From Musa acuminata AAA Group (Eukaryota; Streptophyta; Magnoliopsida; Zingiberales; Musaceae): a stretch of DNA of 64,000 nucleotides. The stretch spans positions 21,392,001 to 21,456,000 of the forward strand of contig NC_088355.1 in the NCBI RefSeq assembly GCF_036884655.1. Reading direction: 5' to 3'. The notes under the pieces were generated by a model that was not told the DNA's origin, did not search any database, and saw only the letters and a program-made list of their open reading frames with translations. Below, piece after piece: positions 9,767 through 22,681 of this stretch (positions are counted from its first letter, which is position 1; the number at the start of each line of letters is the position of its first letter). Both the position numbers and the translations under genes were made by a program.

Positions 9767-12543
9767 GGTAACATCCCTCATTTCTGAATTTTCGTATAAG
9801 TTTCTAGTTGTAATGTAAGTATCTATTTTAAATTTGATAAAAGAGCCAAAGTATGAATCTGAGAACTTATTCATAAGATTTGGAGGATTTGTTCAAAAAA
9901 AAAAAAATCTGAGGACCTATATGTAAACCCTGAGGACCTAATCGTAAATATAATAATACAAGGACTAAACTGCAAAATACACAAAATTACAAATCCCACC
10001 ATTATAGCCTCTCTACCTTCATTCTTAAGGAGCCAGAGAAGGTAGCTGCGTGGATGAACAAAGAAAAAAAGAAAGAAGAATGAGGAAAAAAAGGGGGAAG
10101 AAGAAGAAAAAAAATTTAGGGCTTTAAGGTTTCTTGCTCAAATCTTTTCATTTAGGGTCATAATTCTTAGTGGTAAGTATTCTAACCCTATCCTATAGAA
10201 GTACTAGTCTCTGTTCTTATATTGATTCTGAAAGATTTCTGCTTAGAACCTGATATTTCTCTCTTTGGACATAAAACCAAGGATCTGGAATTTTTTTGGT
10301 AAACTGACCCCTATACACTCTTTCAGCTATAATTTTTAGCACCAAATGTGGATTCAGGTAGGACCTAGCTCATTTGAAATTACACTCTTATATCTTTCTT
10401 TTGACACTAATTTTGTAGATTTTGGACACCGAATACTTACCCAAACGTCTATTTCAAATGAGCCTATAGATGCTGCAGAACAGGGATCAAAATTTCTGAC
10501 CTTTCGATACTAAAATACCTATAAGTCCCTGTTGGAAAATCTGATTTGTACCAAACTAACTTCATTCGAAACTAGACTTGTATACCTTTCTTTTGACACA
10601 TATATTGAAAATTTTGGAATTCAAATTCCTATCCTGTTATCTGTTGAATCCAACCCTATGAATTCTGCAAAACAGTGATTTTGTTTTTGACGTTGTGTTA
10701 CCAAATCAAAGGTAACTCCTTGTTGGAAATCATGATTCGTACGAAGTTTATTTCATCAGAAAATAGATTGATATATATTTCAACAATAGCCTTCTTGAGG
10801 GTATTGGAGCATAATTGATAATCTGAAGTATTTATCTAATGTGCCTCTCGAATTCTGTCAGAAATCGAGCTTTGATCGATTTCGCATCTTCTGTTTTCAT
10901 TCGTTTGGAAATGAATTTTATTCAATTCCCTTCACTCAATTGTGGCTTATATTAATGCTTGAATTCTTGTTTGCTCTTGTCTATAAATTATTTCCATTCC
11001 TGAACATATTGTGTAACGTTTATACTATATCACATTGACTTATATAGGCACATGTATATCCCATTGTTCCGCATTTGCTTTCGATATGTGCCTATTCTAG
11101 TTTCATTCCTTTAGATATCGAATTCATCTAACCATCTTATTTGAATTGAGTTGTATGTGATTGCTTGGATTCCGTGTGTGCCCTTGCTTTCATTTCCTTT
11201 CAAGTATGAATACAATGGTGAAAGATTATTGCTTACTTCGTATTGACTCGTAAAGGCACATGTACGTTTTGTTGTTCCGCGTGTGCTTCCGATATGTGCT
11301 ATTCATTGTTCATACTATCCTTTTGTACTCCGGTGTTTGTGGGATATTCTGAACCTTTACCAGAAATGGTGAAGGGAGTTATGCATAGAGCCTGAGATGC
11401 TCTGCCGGCCCTTATGACTTCACTCAGACGTGGGTGGATGGAGCTCCCAGACGTGCGAGACTTATGTTTGGTGGTCATTCAGAAATGGATGTACCATATT
11501 AAGTTATGGTCCCACTTCACCTTCTGTATATTTGATATGGTATCCAGAGCTTTGGTTATGTGTTTCTATACATGCTTTGGATATGAATGATATGAATGCA
11601 ACGTCAAATTCGACATTTGAGCTTTTGTTTCGTATTCATCTTTGAAATGCTCCGAAATGGTCCATACGCCATTGATATATTCCGAAATGTTTCATTTATC
11701 ATTGATATGCTCCGAAACATTTCGTACGCCTTTGATATGCTCCAAAATGTTTCATTTGTTATTGTTATACTTCGAAATATTCCATAGGTTGTTGATATGC
11801 TCCGGAACATTTCATATGCTATTGATATGCTCCAATTACTCTATGCTCCATCTGTATGAACCAATTATGTTTGATTGAAATGATATTTGTCATTCTACGC
11901 CTAATGAGATTATGTCTATGGATTCTTATATTCTGCCTTGCATTATGAAACCTTATTTGTTTCAAAATTTTCCTCTTTTACCATGGATATGTTAGTCACT
12001 TGCTGAGCTTTATATGCTCACCTCGTTATTGTATAATTTTTTTAGGATAGCTTGTCGCTTGCTTAAATGTTAAGATTGGGCTAAGGTAGTGGAAAGCTAA
12101 AAGATTTTGGGCAGATTTTTATTAGTATATATGTTTTTGTTGTATAAGCACACTCTGCACCTAATGAAATATTGACGATAAATCTAAACTTGTGGGTTTT
12201 GTATATGTTTAAAGGACCTCTCATGTTTAAGATTATGGAATGTTAAGTTTAATTCGTGTAATGACATGAACTTATGGTAAATATTGGTTTTGTGACTGTA
12301 TAGACTCCCACACTTGTGAATTTGTGTTGTGGTTATTATTTTGGTGAGTTGGGTTCAGATTTTATGAATCATCGAGCGATGTGTTGTATGTTTATGAACT
12401 GCATAGGGTTTATAAATTTGTAGATTATAGAGGTGAAATTTTGATCTGAATATTTTCTTAGTGACCTCAAATGTGTGATTGGATCCTGGATGGATTTATG
12501 TTGAAAAATTTTTAATATTATCGATATTTTGAGGGGCGTGACA
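9767..12543 (+). mobile_element. 5' LTR of the Tekay-like element
   Basis: Starts GGTAACATCCCTC (first base changed from T) and ends GGGGCGTGACA. Very similar throughout to 16124-18916. Visible differences are scattered substitutions and a missing 18-bp unit near 11450. Confidence 0.9.
11640..11840 (+). repeat. 33-bp tandem repeat inside Tekay LTR
   Basis: Six imperfect units of about 33 bp with core ATTGATATGCTCCGAAA and a TTTCATTTAT-like second half. The same block is at 18015-18210 in the 3' LTR. Confidence 0.8.
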
Positions 12544-13690
12544 GATGTGGTATCAAAGCATGATTTGAGGATCACTAAAATATTTGATATGTTGACGTGC
12601 AAAATATATTAAGGTCTAATAAACTATTGTGAATGGTGGAAATTTTCTTTGATGCATTTTAGGAATCTAGGATGATGAGGACATATGGTCCTCCTATTTC
12701 ATTTGTTTCTGATTAATTAAGGGGAATGAAAGGATTGATCGGGGATATTGAATCAGAGTGGCGCAACAGAAGCATGATGAATCTAATTTCATTGGTGGTA
12801 GAAAAATGGATGATGCAAACAGAGAAGATATTTGGTGTACAAAATTGTTCTGATGATCAAAAGATTTCTTTTGCCACCTTATATTGGAAGTAGAGGCTAA
12901 TCATTAATGGGAACAATGAAAAGAATTTTTGAAGATCAGTGGCAAGAATGATAAGGACAAGTTTACCAATAAAAATATGATTGGAAATGAATCAGAAAGT
13001 AATAACAAGAGGGTCAAGACATTTAGATTTAAAATGGGAAGTCACCACAAAAGACTCAATCACGTGTGAATTGCAAGTTAAATTATGAAATAAGTTTGTG
13101 TTTTCGGGTGATTGGAGTCTATTTTGCTTGTGAAAAGTTGGATCATAAAATAAAAGACTACCCCTTGAACAAGAAAAAAGAGTCACTGCCTCATAAATCA
13201 AAAGCCCATGTCAGAGTGTATGCTATCACTGAATATGACTCTAAAACTTCTGAATTAGTGATCAAAGGTATTATGCATGTTTATGAAAGAATGCAAATAC
13301 TTGTTTGACCATGGGTCCTATCTACGATTTGATTCGTAACATATTGCCTATCACTTGGGTATTCAATCTAGACCACTGTATTATGTGATATATGTAAATA
13401 CAATCATTGGAGATTCTTTGATAACGGACTTGAATCTGGTCCTCTTGTATGATTTTATTGGAGAACTTGAACTCCTTGCTGATTTGATTCTCCTAGAGAT
13501 ACAAGGGTTTGATATTATACTTGGCATGGATTGGTTATCTTCTCATCACGCTAGTATTGATTGTTATAAAAAAATAATAATTACTTACTGCATACCAGAT
13601 CAGCCTATATTTTACTTTGAGGGCATTAGGCATGATTTGCCTCCTTGCTTGATATCAGCACTTCAAACTTATCGTCTTATGTAGAAGGGT
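12544..13690 (+). pseudogene. Gypsy gag and protease remnants
   Basis: Decayed text. A broken zinc knuckle (ACEKLDHKIKDYPLNKKK, missing Cys residues) lies near 13126-13175. The C-terminal part of a retropepsin domain, FDIILGMDWLSSHHASIDC, is at about 13510-13567. The catalytic Asp motif is not in frame and a TGA precedes the fragment. Not functional. Confidence 0.7.
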
Positions 13691-13705
13691 TGTTTTTGTT
13701 ATAAG

Positions 13706-14643
13706 GTGTGTGTAAAGGAGCATTCAAATCAGGAAACCCATCTAGATGAAATTTCAGTGGTCAAAGAGTTCCTTGACGTATTCCCAGATGACTTGCCTGG
13801 TTTACCTCTAGATAGAGAGCATGAATTTGTTATTGATCTGGTCCCTAGTACAACCCCAATATCTAAGCCTCCCTACAGAATGGCACCACTCGAGCTAGAG
13901 GAATTAAAGAAGCAACTACAAGAATTATTAGATAAGGGCTTCATACGACCCAGTGTTTCACCGTGGGGTGCTCCGGTATTATTAGTGAAGAAGAAGGATG
14001 GAACGTTAAGGCTTTGTATTGATTATAAACAGTTGAATCAGATGACCATCAAAAACAAGTATCTCATACCTAGAATTGATGATTTGTTTGATCAACTACA
14101 GGGTGCATAAGTATTCTCTAAGATTGATCTGAGGTCAGGTTATTATCAGTTGAAGATCAAGGAGGAGGATATTCCAAAAACAGCTTTTAGAACTCGATAT
14201 GGTCACTATGAATTCTTAGTGATGCCTTTTTGTTTGACTAATGCCCCTGCACCTTTTATGGAACTAATGAATAGGATATTTCAACTGCTCTTCGATGATT
14301 GTGTAATTGTATTCATTGATGACATATTGGTGTATTCAAGGAGTAATCAAGAGCATGAGGAACACTTGAGAAATGTATTGTCCATACTAAGAGAAAAGAA
14401 GTTATATGCAAAGTTTAGCAAATGTGAATTTTGGTTGAATGAAGTTGCTTTCTTAGGCCATGTGATTTCAGGGAAGGGTATATCTGTTGATCCAAAGAAA
14501 GTGGAAGCTGTAGTTGAATGGGATGTACCAACAAATATAACAGAAGTTAGAAGTTTCTTGGGCATGGCAGGTTATTACAGGAGATTTGTAGAGGAAATAG
14601 AAAGACTCGATGATATTGATGGCCTCCATTCAAGTGTAATATG
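13706..14643 (+). pseudogene. Gypsy reverse transcriptase remnant
   Basis: RT motifs in order: [36 protein letters not shown], then TAA at 14108-14110, then [30 protein letters not shown] and the catalytic FIDDILVYS (about 14312-14340), [11 protein letters not shown] and [12 protein letters not shown]. After YYRRFVE the text breaks off; the RNase H domain and the RT/RNase H linker are deleted. Confidence 0.85.
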
Positions 14644-16099
14644 ATCTTATTAAACAAATTAAGGAAGGACAATTACGAGATCCACGTTTAATCTACTTGA
14701 GGAATGAAGTAGAAAAGGAATTGAAACCAAAATTTCAAGTTTCAAAGGATAGCCTATTGAGATTTGGGGAGAGAGTATGTGTACCAAATGAACCAGATAT
14801 CAAGAATCAAATCCTAAAGGAAAGTCATACTTCAAAGTACACCATGCATCCTAGGAGCACTAAGATGTATAGAGATCTCCAAAGTCATTATTGGTGGGAC
14901 GGCATGAAGAAGGAAATTGCAATGTATGTTTCAAAATGTTTGACTTGTCAGCAAATCAAAGTAGAATACCAAAGACCTGGAGGGTTGTTGCAACCTTTAG
15001 ATATCCCTGAATGGAAATGGGAATGTATTACCATGGATTTTATTTTAGGATTACCCAGAACCTCTAGAAAGCATGATGCTATTTGGGTTATCATTGATAG
15101 GTTAACAAAATCTGCACATTTCCTACCGATTAATCTGACTTATTCGCTTGATAGACTTGCAGATTTATATGTCAATGAAATAGTAACACTTCATGGTATT
15201 CCAAAAGAGATCATCTCTGATAAAGACTCCAGATTTCTCTCTAGATTTTGGAGCAGATTACAGGAATCTATGGGCACTAAAGTTAAGTTTAGTACTGCAT
15301 ATCATCCTTAGACTGATGGTCAGTCAGAAAGAATAATTCAAACACTTGAGGATTTGCTTAGAGCCTATGTTATGGATTGGAAAGGTGAATGGGATAAAGA
15401 TATTTCACTTATTGAGTTCACTTATAATAATAGTTATCATTCAAGTATTTAGATGGCTCATCATGAAGCTTTATATGGGCGAAAGTGCATAACACCTATA
15501 TGTTGGGAGGAAGTTGGTAACAGAAAGTTGTTAGCACCAGACAAAGTACAAGAAACTACCGAGAAAATTTAAGTTATAAGGAAAAGGTTAAAAATTGCTC
15601 AGAATTGTCAAAAGAGTTATGTTAACAATAGAAGACGAGATATTAAGTTTGAAATTGGAGATTTTGTATTCTTAAAGGTCTCCCCTTCCAAAGGCATTAT
15701 AAGGTTTGGGAAGAAGGAAAGTTAAGCCCAAGATTTATTAGACCTTTTGAGGTTCTAGAGAGGGTTGGTTCTGTCGCTTACAAGATTGCCTTGCCACCAT
15801 TATTGTGCCATATCCATAATATATTTCATGTTTCGATGATTAAGAAGTATATACCTGATCCTTCTCATATCATTGAGTATGAGCAGATGGAGATCGATAA
15901 AGATTTATCTTATGTGGAAGAGCCCACTAAAATTGTTGATAAGAAGGAAAAGATCCTAAGGAATCGGGTCATCCCTCTGGTGTAAGTAATTTGGAGACAT
16001 CATTTTGGAGAGGTAACAACCTGGGAGCTAGAGGAGGAAATGAAAAAGGTTTATCCCCATCTTTTCATCGATAGAGGTATGATAAATTTAGAGGACTAA
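14644..16099 (+). pseudogene. Gypsy integrase remnant with C-terminal chromodomain-like tail
   Basis: The HHCC zinc domain (HTSKYTMH ... HYWWDG ... CLTCQQ) and DDE core positions (TMDFILGLPR, ISDKDSRF, QSERIIQTLE) are recognisable. In-frame stops occur at 15309 (TAG), near 15451 and near 15570, and there is a frame break near 15690. The C-terminal part at 15791-16099 (HNIFHVSMIKKYIPDPSH, then TWELEEEM and YPHLF) is typical of chromovirus integrases. Confidence 0.85.
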
Positions 16100-16123
16100 A
16101 TTTTTCTTTTAAGGGGTGGAGAG

Positions 16124-18916
16124 TGTAACATCCCTCATTTCTGAATTTTCGTATAAGTTTCTAGTTGTAATGTAAGTATCTATTTTAAATTTGATAAAAG
16201 AGCTAAAGTATGAATTTGAGAACTTATTCATAAGATTTGGAGGATTTGTTCAAAAAAAAAAATCTGAGGACCTATATGTAAACCCTAAGGACCTAATCGT
16301 AAATATAATAATACAAGGACTAAACTATAAAATGTATAAAATTACAAATCCCACCGTTTAAGCCTCTCTGCCTTCGTTCTTAAGGAACCAAAGAAGGCAG
16401 CTGCATGGATGAACAGAGAAAGAAAGAAAGAAGAATGAGGAAAAAAAGGGGGAAGAAGAAGAAGAAAAAATTTGGGGCTTTAAGGTTTCTTGCTCAAATC
16501 TTCTCATTTAGGGTCATAATTCTCAAAGACAAGTGTTCTAACCCCATCCTATAGAAGTATTAGTCTCTGTTCTTATATTGATTCTGAAAGATTTCTGCTT
16601 AGAACCTGATATTTCTCTCTTTGGACATAAAACCAAGGATCTGGAATTTTTTCGGTAAACTGACCCCTATACACTCTTTCAGCTATAATTTTTAGCACCA
16701 AATGTGGATTCAGACAGGACCTAGTTCTTTGAAATTATACTCTTATATCTTTCTTTTGACACTAATTTTGTAGATTTTGGACACCGAATAGTTACCCAAA
16801 CGTCTATTTCAAATAAGCCTATAGATGCTGTAGAACAGGGATCAAAATTTCTGACCTTTCGATACTAAAATACCTATAAGTCCCTGTTGGAAATTCTGAT
16901 ATATACCAAACTGACTTCATTCAAAACTAAACTTGTATACCTTTCTTTTGACATATAGATTGAAAATTTTAGAATTCAAATGTCTATCCTATTATCTGTT
17001 GAATCTGACCCTATGAATTCTGCAAAACAGTGATTTTGTTTTTGACCTTGTGTTACCAAATCAAAGGTAACTCCTTGTTGGAAACCATGATTCATACGAA
17101 GTTTATTTCATCAGAAAATAGATTAATATATCTTTCAACAATAGCCTTCTTGAGGGTATTGGAGCATAATTGATAATCTGAAGTATTTATCTAATGTGCC
17201 TCTCGAATTCTGTCAGAAATCGAGCTTTGATCGATTTCGCATCTTCTATTTTCATTCGTTTGGAAATGGATTTTATTCAGTTCCCTTCACTCAATTGTGG
17301 CTTATATTAATGCTTGAATTCTTGTTTGCAAGAGTCTATAAATTATTTCCATTCCTGAACATATTTTGTAACGTTTATGCTATATCACATTGACTTATAT
17401 AGGCACATGTATATCCCATTGTTCCGCATTTGCTTTCGATATGTGCCTATTCTAATTTCATTCCTTTGGATATTGAATTCATCTAATCTTCTTATTTGAA
17501 TTGAGTTGTATGTGATTTCTTGGATTCCTTGTGTGCCCTTGCTTTCATTTCCTTTCAAGTCTGAATACAATGGTGAAAGATTATTGCTTACTTCGTTTTG
17601 ACTCGTAAAGGCACATGTACGTTTTGTTGTTCCGCGTGTGCTTCTGATATGTGTTATTCATTTTTCATACTATCCTTTTGTACTCTGGTGTTTGTGGGAT
17701 ATTCTGAACCTTTACCAGAAATGGTGAAGGGAGTTATGCATAGAGCCTGAGATGCTCTGCCGGCCCTTATGACTTCACTCAGACGTGGGTGGATGGAGCT
17801 CCCAGACGTGGGAGACCTCCCAGACGTGAGAGACATATGTTTGGTGGTCATTCAGAAATGGATGTACCATATTATGTTATGGTCCCACTTCACCTTCTGT
17901 ATGTTTTATATGGTATCCAGAGCTTTGGTTATGTGTTTCTATACATGCTTTGGATATGAATGATATAAATGCAACGTCAAATTCGACATTTGAGCTTCTG
18001 TTTCGTATTCATCTTTGAAATGCTCCGAAATGGTCCATACGCCATTGATATGTTCCGAAATATTTCATTTATCATTGATATGCTCCGAAACATTTCGTAC
18101 GCCTTTGATATGCTCCAAAATGTTTCATTTGTTATTGTTATATTTCGAAATGTTACATAGGTTGTTAATATGCTCCGGAACATTTCATATGCTATTTATA
18201 TGCTCCAATTACTCTATGCTCCATCTGTATGAATCAATTATGTTTGATTGAAATGATATTTGTGATTCTACACTTAATGAGATTATGTATATGGTTTCTT
18301 ATATTCTGCCTTGCATTATGAAATCTTATTTGTTTAAAAATTTTCCTCTTTTACCATGGATATGTTAGTCAGTTGCTGAGCTTTATATGCTCACCTCGTT
18401 GTTGTATAAATTTTTCAGGATAGCTTGTCGCTCGCTTAAATGTTAAGATTGGGCTGAGGTAGTGGAAAGCTAAAATATTTTGGGCAGATCTTTATTAGTA
18501 TATATGTTTTTGTTGTATAAGCACACTATGCACCTAATGAAATATTGACGATAAATCTAAACTTGTGGGTTTTGTATAAGTTTAAAGGACCTCTCATGTT
18601 TAGGATTATGGAATGTTAAGTTTAATTCGTGTAATGACATTAACTTATGGTAAATGTTGGTTTTGTGACTGTATAGACTCCCATACTTGTGAATTTATGT
18701 TGTGGTTATTATTTTGGTGAGTTGGGTTTAGATTTTATGAATCATCGAGGGATGTGTTGTATGTTTATGAACTGCACATGGTTTATAAATTTGTAGATTA
18801 TAGAGGTGAAATATTGATCTGAATATTTTCTTAGTGACCTCAAATGTGTGATTGGATCCTGGATGGATTTGTGTTGAAATTTTTTTAATATTTTCGATAT
18901 TTTGAGGGGCGTGACA
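16124..18916 (+). mobile_element. 3' LTR of the Tekay-like element
   Basis: TGTAACATCCCTC to GGGGCGTGACA, 2793 bp. It carries an extra 18-bp unit (CTCCCAGACGTGGGAGAC-like duplication, about 17800-17830) absent from the 5' LTR, and the same 33-bp tandem block at 18015-18210. Confidence 0.9.
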
Positions 18917-18976
18917 CCCCTCCCCCCCCCCCCCCCCCCCCCCTCCCTCCCCCTCTTAGTTTTCTTGATCCTAACA
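18917..18976 (+). mobile_element. Sirevirus-like solo LTR, right end
   Basis: Completes the LTR that begins at 7621: an expanded C-tract (about 18917-18955), then CTCTTAGTTTTCTTGATC and the terminal CCTAACA at 18976. Other copies have 7 to 13 C residues at this site. Confidence 0.85.
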
Positions 18977-19697
18977 TGTTGCATACCCGTCCATATGATA
19001 GATGTAGCTGGTTTTATAGCTGCTCGTGTAGGGACACGGGATATAGTACAAGTGCTCATTGGAGAATGAGTTCATTGATTGATCCGCTTACTGAATGCTT
19101 GATGGTTGATGATGCCTTATTGTCAGACAACGATTCCGTAGTCCTAGTGGTATATCTGGTCCTTAGACTTGAGATACCAAGGATGTCCTGTATGAATGCT
19201 CCACTCTTTAATACCAGACTTATAGGTTTGGCTATCCCAGATCTAGTTCATCTAGTCATTGGGAGTGGTAGTCGACCTTACGAGGGCTATTGAGTGTCAA
19301 TAGAAGATCATCCACTCTCGGCGTCATGAGAGGAATATCCCATGTGTTCTTGCTCAGACAAATCCCTGGCCAAGGTCATTCGGGTTGAGAGAGATGAGTT
19401 CTCTGGGAGAATCCGATTAGAGCGAAACTCGAGTAGAAACCGTATGGGTTTGACAGCATCATGCTCGATATACTATCTCTGGGATATTAGATGGATGAGG
19501 GACTATAGGTACACGGTAACTAAGGATAGACAGGTTCAATGGATTGGATTCCCGTGTATCGTCTAGGGACTACGACGCAGTGGCCTAGTACATCCGTAGT
19601 CGATGAGTCAAGTGAATTATTACAGAGATAATAATTCACTGAGTTAGAAGGAGTTCTGACAAGTATGACTCACGGCCAGCTCGATATGAGTGCCCCA
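18977..19697 (+). mobile_element. Copia LTR, right part of the interrupted copy
   Basis: Continues the LTR from 7276-7620. It matches 26855-27560 of the intact LTR and includes GGGTTGAGAGAGATGAGTTC and AGTGAATTATTACAGAG. It stops at about 19697 in CCAGCTCGATA, about 600 bp short of the normal end, where a different LTR-like scrap (GAGTGCCCCATAAACTAATC) begins. Confidence 0.75.
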
Positions 19698-21164
19698 TAA
19701 ACTAATCTGCTTTATGATGAATTACGAATCATGACTTGATCTATGATATAAATGCCTTGAAATGATTGAAATATTTAACACTTTTATGCTCTTCCCCCTA
19801 CTTTCTTCTTGTTTTCAATGATAAAATGGGGAGAAGTTTTGATCATGCATGGTAGGATATAATTTGACAAAATTGATACCATCATGATATGAAACATTTA
19901 TAATGTACAATTATGCATGCAATACTTGTGCTTTCTAATTATGATGTGATGTATTGCATATGATGTAAATCATGATTTAAAATGCTATGAGTGCCAAGTT
20001 ACACATTTTGAGAAGAAATTGTTATATTGAAATATTAATGTAATTATGAATGGTGATATGATATCATGCATGTAATACTTCAATTTATGATAATGATGCA
20101 TGCTATGATAAAATATTCATGATGAAAAATTATCTTGACATTCATAACTTGATTATTCATCATTTGTCATGATTTTGAAATCGTTGTAAAAGGAAAAGAG
20201 AACTACAAAACTGTATTCTCTCTTTCTTTTTTACAATGACAAAGGGGGAGATAGCTAGCTTGTACAAGTCAAGAAGATGCAAAAACTTGATTTGCTAGCT
20301 TACCTATTTTAAGAAGCAAAGATTGCTAACTTGCTTATTTCAAGAAGAAAAATTGTCTTCTTGAACATCACTATCTTGAATATCTCAAGAAGCAAAACTT
20401 GCAATTTGCACATTGCAATAGGAAGCAAGAATCATGAGCTTACACAAGAAATTTATCTTGCATTTGCTTTCGAAATTTTTGCTAGCTTATATATTGTGAA
20501 ACTTGTATATCGTAAAAATTGCTAGCTTGTTGGTCTAAAGAGAAGCAAAAAGTTGCTATCTCAAAAGAAGCAAATGTGCTATCTTGCCTATCTCAAGAGG
20601 CAAAAATGCTAACTTGCGCATCTAGCAAAGTGAGCAAAATTTTCAAGAAGCAAGAGTTGCCTTCTTGAACATCTCTAATTTGCTAGCTTGCATGATGTAG
20701 AACTTGCTATCTTGAACATTACCAAAAGTGCTATCTTATATGCTATAAAACTTGCATATCTAAAACTTGATAGCATGAATGTTCTAAGCATGATGTAACA
20801 CTTGCTAAATCTTCTAGCTCCAAGATTGCATGATGATAAAACTTGATACTATGTTTTTCATGCAATGAGTTGAACCAATATCACACACACTTGATTGTAG
20901 TACTTCTCCTTTTTGTTGATGACAAAGGGGGAGAAGTATGTTGATGAAAGTATGTTGATGACATGACATGTGATGCATAAAGTTTATGCATATGTTCATG
21001 TTGACGTGTTGCAAGTATTCATGATGAATATTGCAATGACTTGAATTCAGTTTGAATTCAAGGTTCTATCAATATGGCATATTGATAGGGGGAGTTTGTT
21101 TAAACTCCGGGAGTTAAGGTTAACTCCGTCATCAAGTAGTTGTCATCATCAAAAAGGGGGAGAT
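19698..21164 (+). mobile_element. Non-coding 3' interior of a Sirevirus-like element
   Basis: No supported ORF. From about 19840 it is nearly identical to 46190-47495. A field of scattered short motifs (TTGCTAGCTTG, GCTATCTTG, AAGAAGCAAAA) spans about 20230-20860. Polypurine motifs occur near 20236 (CAAAGGGGGAGATAGC), 20922 and 21075, and the final tract AAAAAGGGGGAGAT is at 21151-21164, directly before the LTR. Several polypurine tracts and motif fields before the 3' LTR are known Sirevirus features. The 5' side of this element is missing. Confidence 0.75.
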
Positions 21165-22019
21165 TGTTGAATCTCGTATTTTGATGATGAAACTACTTGA
21201 TATATGTTTATGATTTAATCTGCGTTTTGAGTGACGCAGGATGCTTTGATCAGGATGAGACAATTAAAGCAGGAAAATCATGTTGTGCCGGAGGAACATG
21301 TCAGAAGATTGGACGTCGGGCCGGTGGATCGGTCGACGTATCGACAGAAGGCTTCGGGCCGTGGACTTGGGCATCGGGCCAAGAAGAGCGGGTATTGTGC
21401 CAAGGATATCGGAGTTGCGGAGTCAACTGGCCGATTGGGCAATAGGCCGCAGGAGAGGACGATGCGCCGAAGAATCAGACGAAGCGTCGAGGGACCAATG
21501 ACATGCCGGACAACTTGGTTAATTGCTTAGGATTAATTGTCTCGATCGAAGTTTTGTTTTAATTGTGCAGGATTAACTATGATAACGATGAAGACATAAA
21601 GCGAAACAAAGTGTCGGAGTCAAGCGCGAAGGATTTGTTGCGAGTTCGAAAGTTCGACGGAAGTCCGAAGATTCGTTGGGAGTTCGCGGAGCTCGCCGAG
21701 AAAGATCGGAGCTTGCCGAAGAAGCTCGTTGGAACTCGTTAAGAACAAATCGTGAAGTCTAGGAGCTTGCCGGGAGTCCGCAGAATGGTTTCCGAGAGTT
21801 CATCGGAAGACCGCCGGAAGTTTGCCGGAAGCTCGCTAGAAGAAGTCTTGACTTGCGGACTTTGTAATAGCTTAGAAAATGTCTTTAAATTCATAGTTAG
21901 CACGTTAATTAGGGTTAGGATTAGGTGTTAATCCTATAACCCAAGTAGGGGCCAATTAGGCCCAAGTTCGGACTGGTTTGGACCAAGTTTGGAGCCAAAC
22001 CAAGTGAGCTGGAATAGTG

Positions 22020-22620
22020 AAAGAGGTGCCACCGCCAGGGTTGGAGGTAGCACCGCCCAGGCTATGTCTTCCTGCGAGGTTGGGAGGTGCAACCGCCCCA
22101 GCCAGGAGGTGCAACCGCCAGGGCTGCGAGGCTGGGAGGTGCAACCGCCCCAGCCAAGAGGTGCAACCGCCCAGAGCTCAGTCTTCGAGCTAGACTGGGC
22201 GGTGCAACCTCCTCTGTCAAGAGGTAGCACCGCCAGAGCTCAAGTTTCGAGCTCTGCCAGGCGATGCAACCACCGAGCTCAGTCTTCGAGCTCTGGCAGA
22301 GAAGATGCATCAGCCTGAGCTCAGTCTCGAGCTCTGCCAGGTGATGCAATCACCAAGCTCAGTCTTCGAGCTCTGGCAGAGAGGTGCATCAGCCTGAGCT
22401 CAGTTTCGAGCTCTGCCAGGTGATGCAACCACCGAGCTCAGTTTCGAGCTCTGCCAGGTGATGCAACCACCGAGCTCAGTCTTCGAGCTCTACCAGGTGA
22501 TGCAACCATCGAGCTCAGTCTTCGAGCTCTGGCAGAGAGGAGCAATCGCCTGAGCTCAGTCTTCGAGCTCTGCCAGGCGGTGGCACCTCTCCAGTCAAGA
22601 GGTGCAACCGCCTGATCCCA
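22020..22620 (+). repeat. U3 palindrome array (GGTGCAACCGCC and GAGCTC units)
   Basis: Two interleaved motifs. One is GAGGTGCAACCGCC and variants, near-palindromic with GGCGGTTGCACC. The other is an inverted repeat, GAGCTCAGTCTTCGAGCTC. More than a dozen units; the second half is dominated by the GAGCTC hairpin motif. Confidence 0.85.
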
Positions 22621-22681
22621 GAATTCTGGGATTTGATCGATTTGATCGTTTTGAGCTCGAATTTTGAATTGGGTTGGGGCC

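Larger units (their letters stand above)
9767..18916 (+). mobile_element. Tekay-like Ty3/gypsy retrotransposon, decayed, both LTRs present
   Basis: LTRs of 2.8 kb at 9767-12543 and 16124-18916 enclose a 3.6-kb interior with a primer site (12548-12559, TGGTATCAAAGC), protease, reverse transcriptase and integrase remains, and a polypurine tract AAGGGGTGGAGAG (16111-16123). Order PR-RT-INT defines Ty3/gypsy. The integrase C-terminus (YPHLF ending after a TWELEEEM chromodomain-like segment) and the long LTRs fit the Tekay chromoviruses. Most of gag and all of RNase H are missing. It is inserted in the C-tract of a Sirevirus solo LTR, with CCCCC/CCCCT flanks. Confidence 0.88.

Noticed and set aside
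21197..21530. Overlapping 70-100 codon frames in the LTR U3 (also at 7653 and 47467)
   Set aside because: They overlap in three frames in each LTR copy and show no motif; most likely GC-rich non-coding U3.
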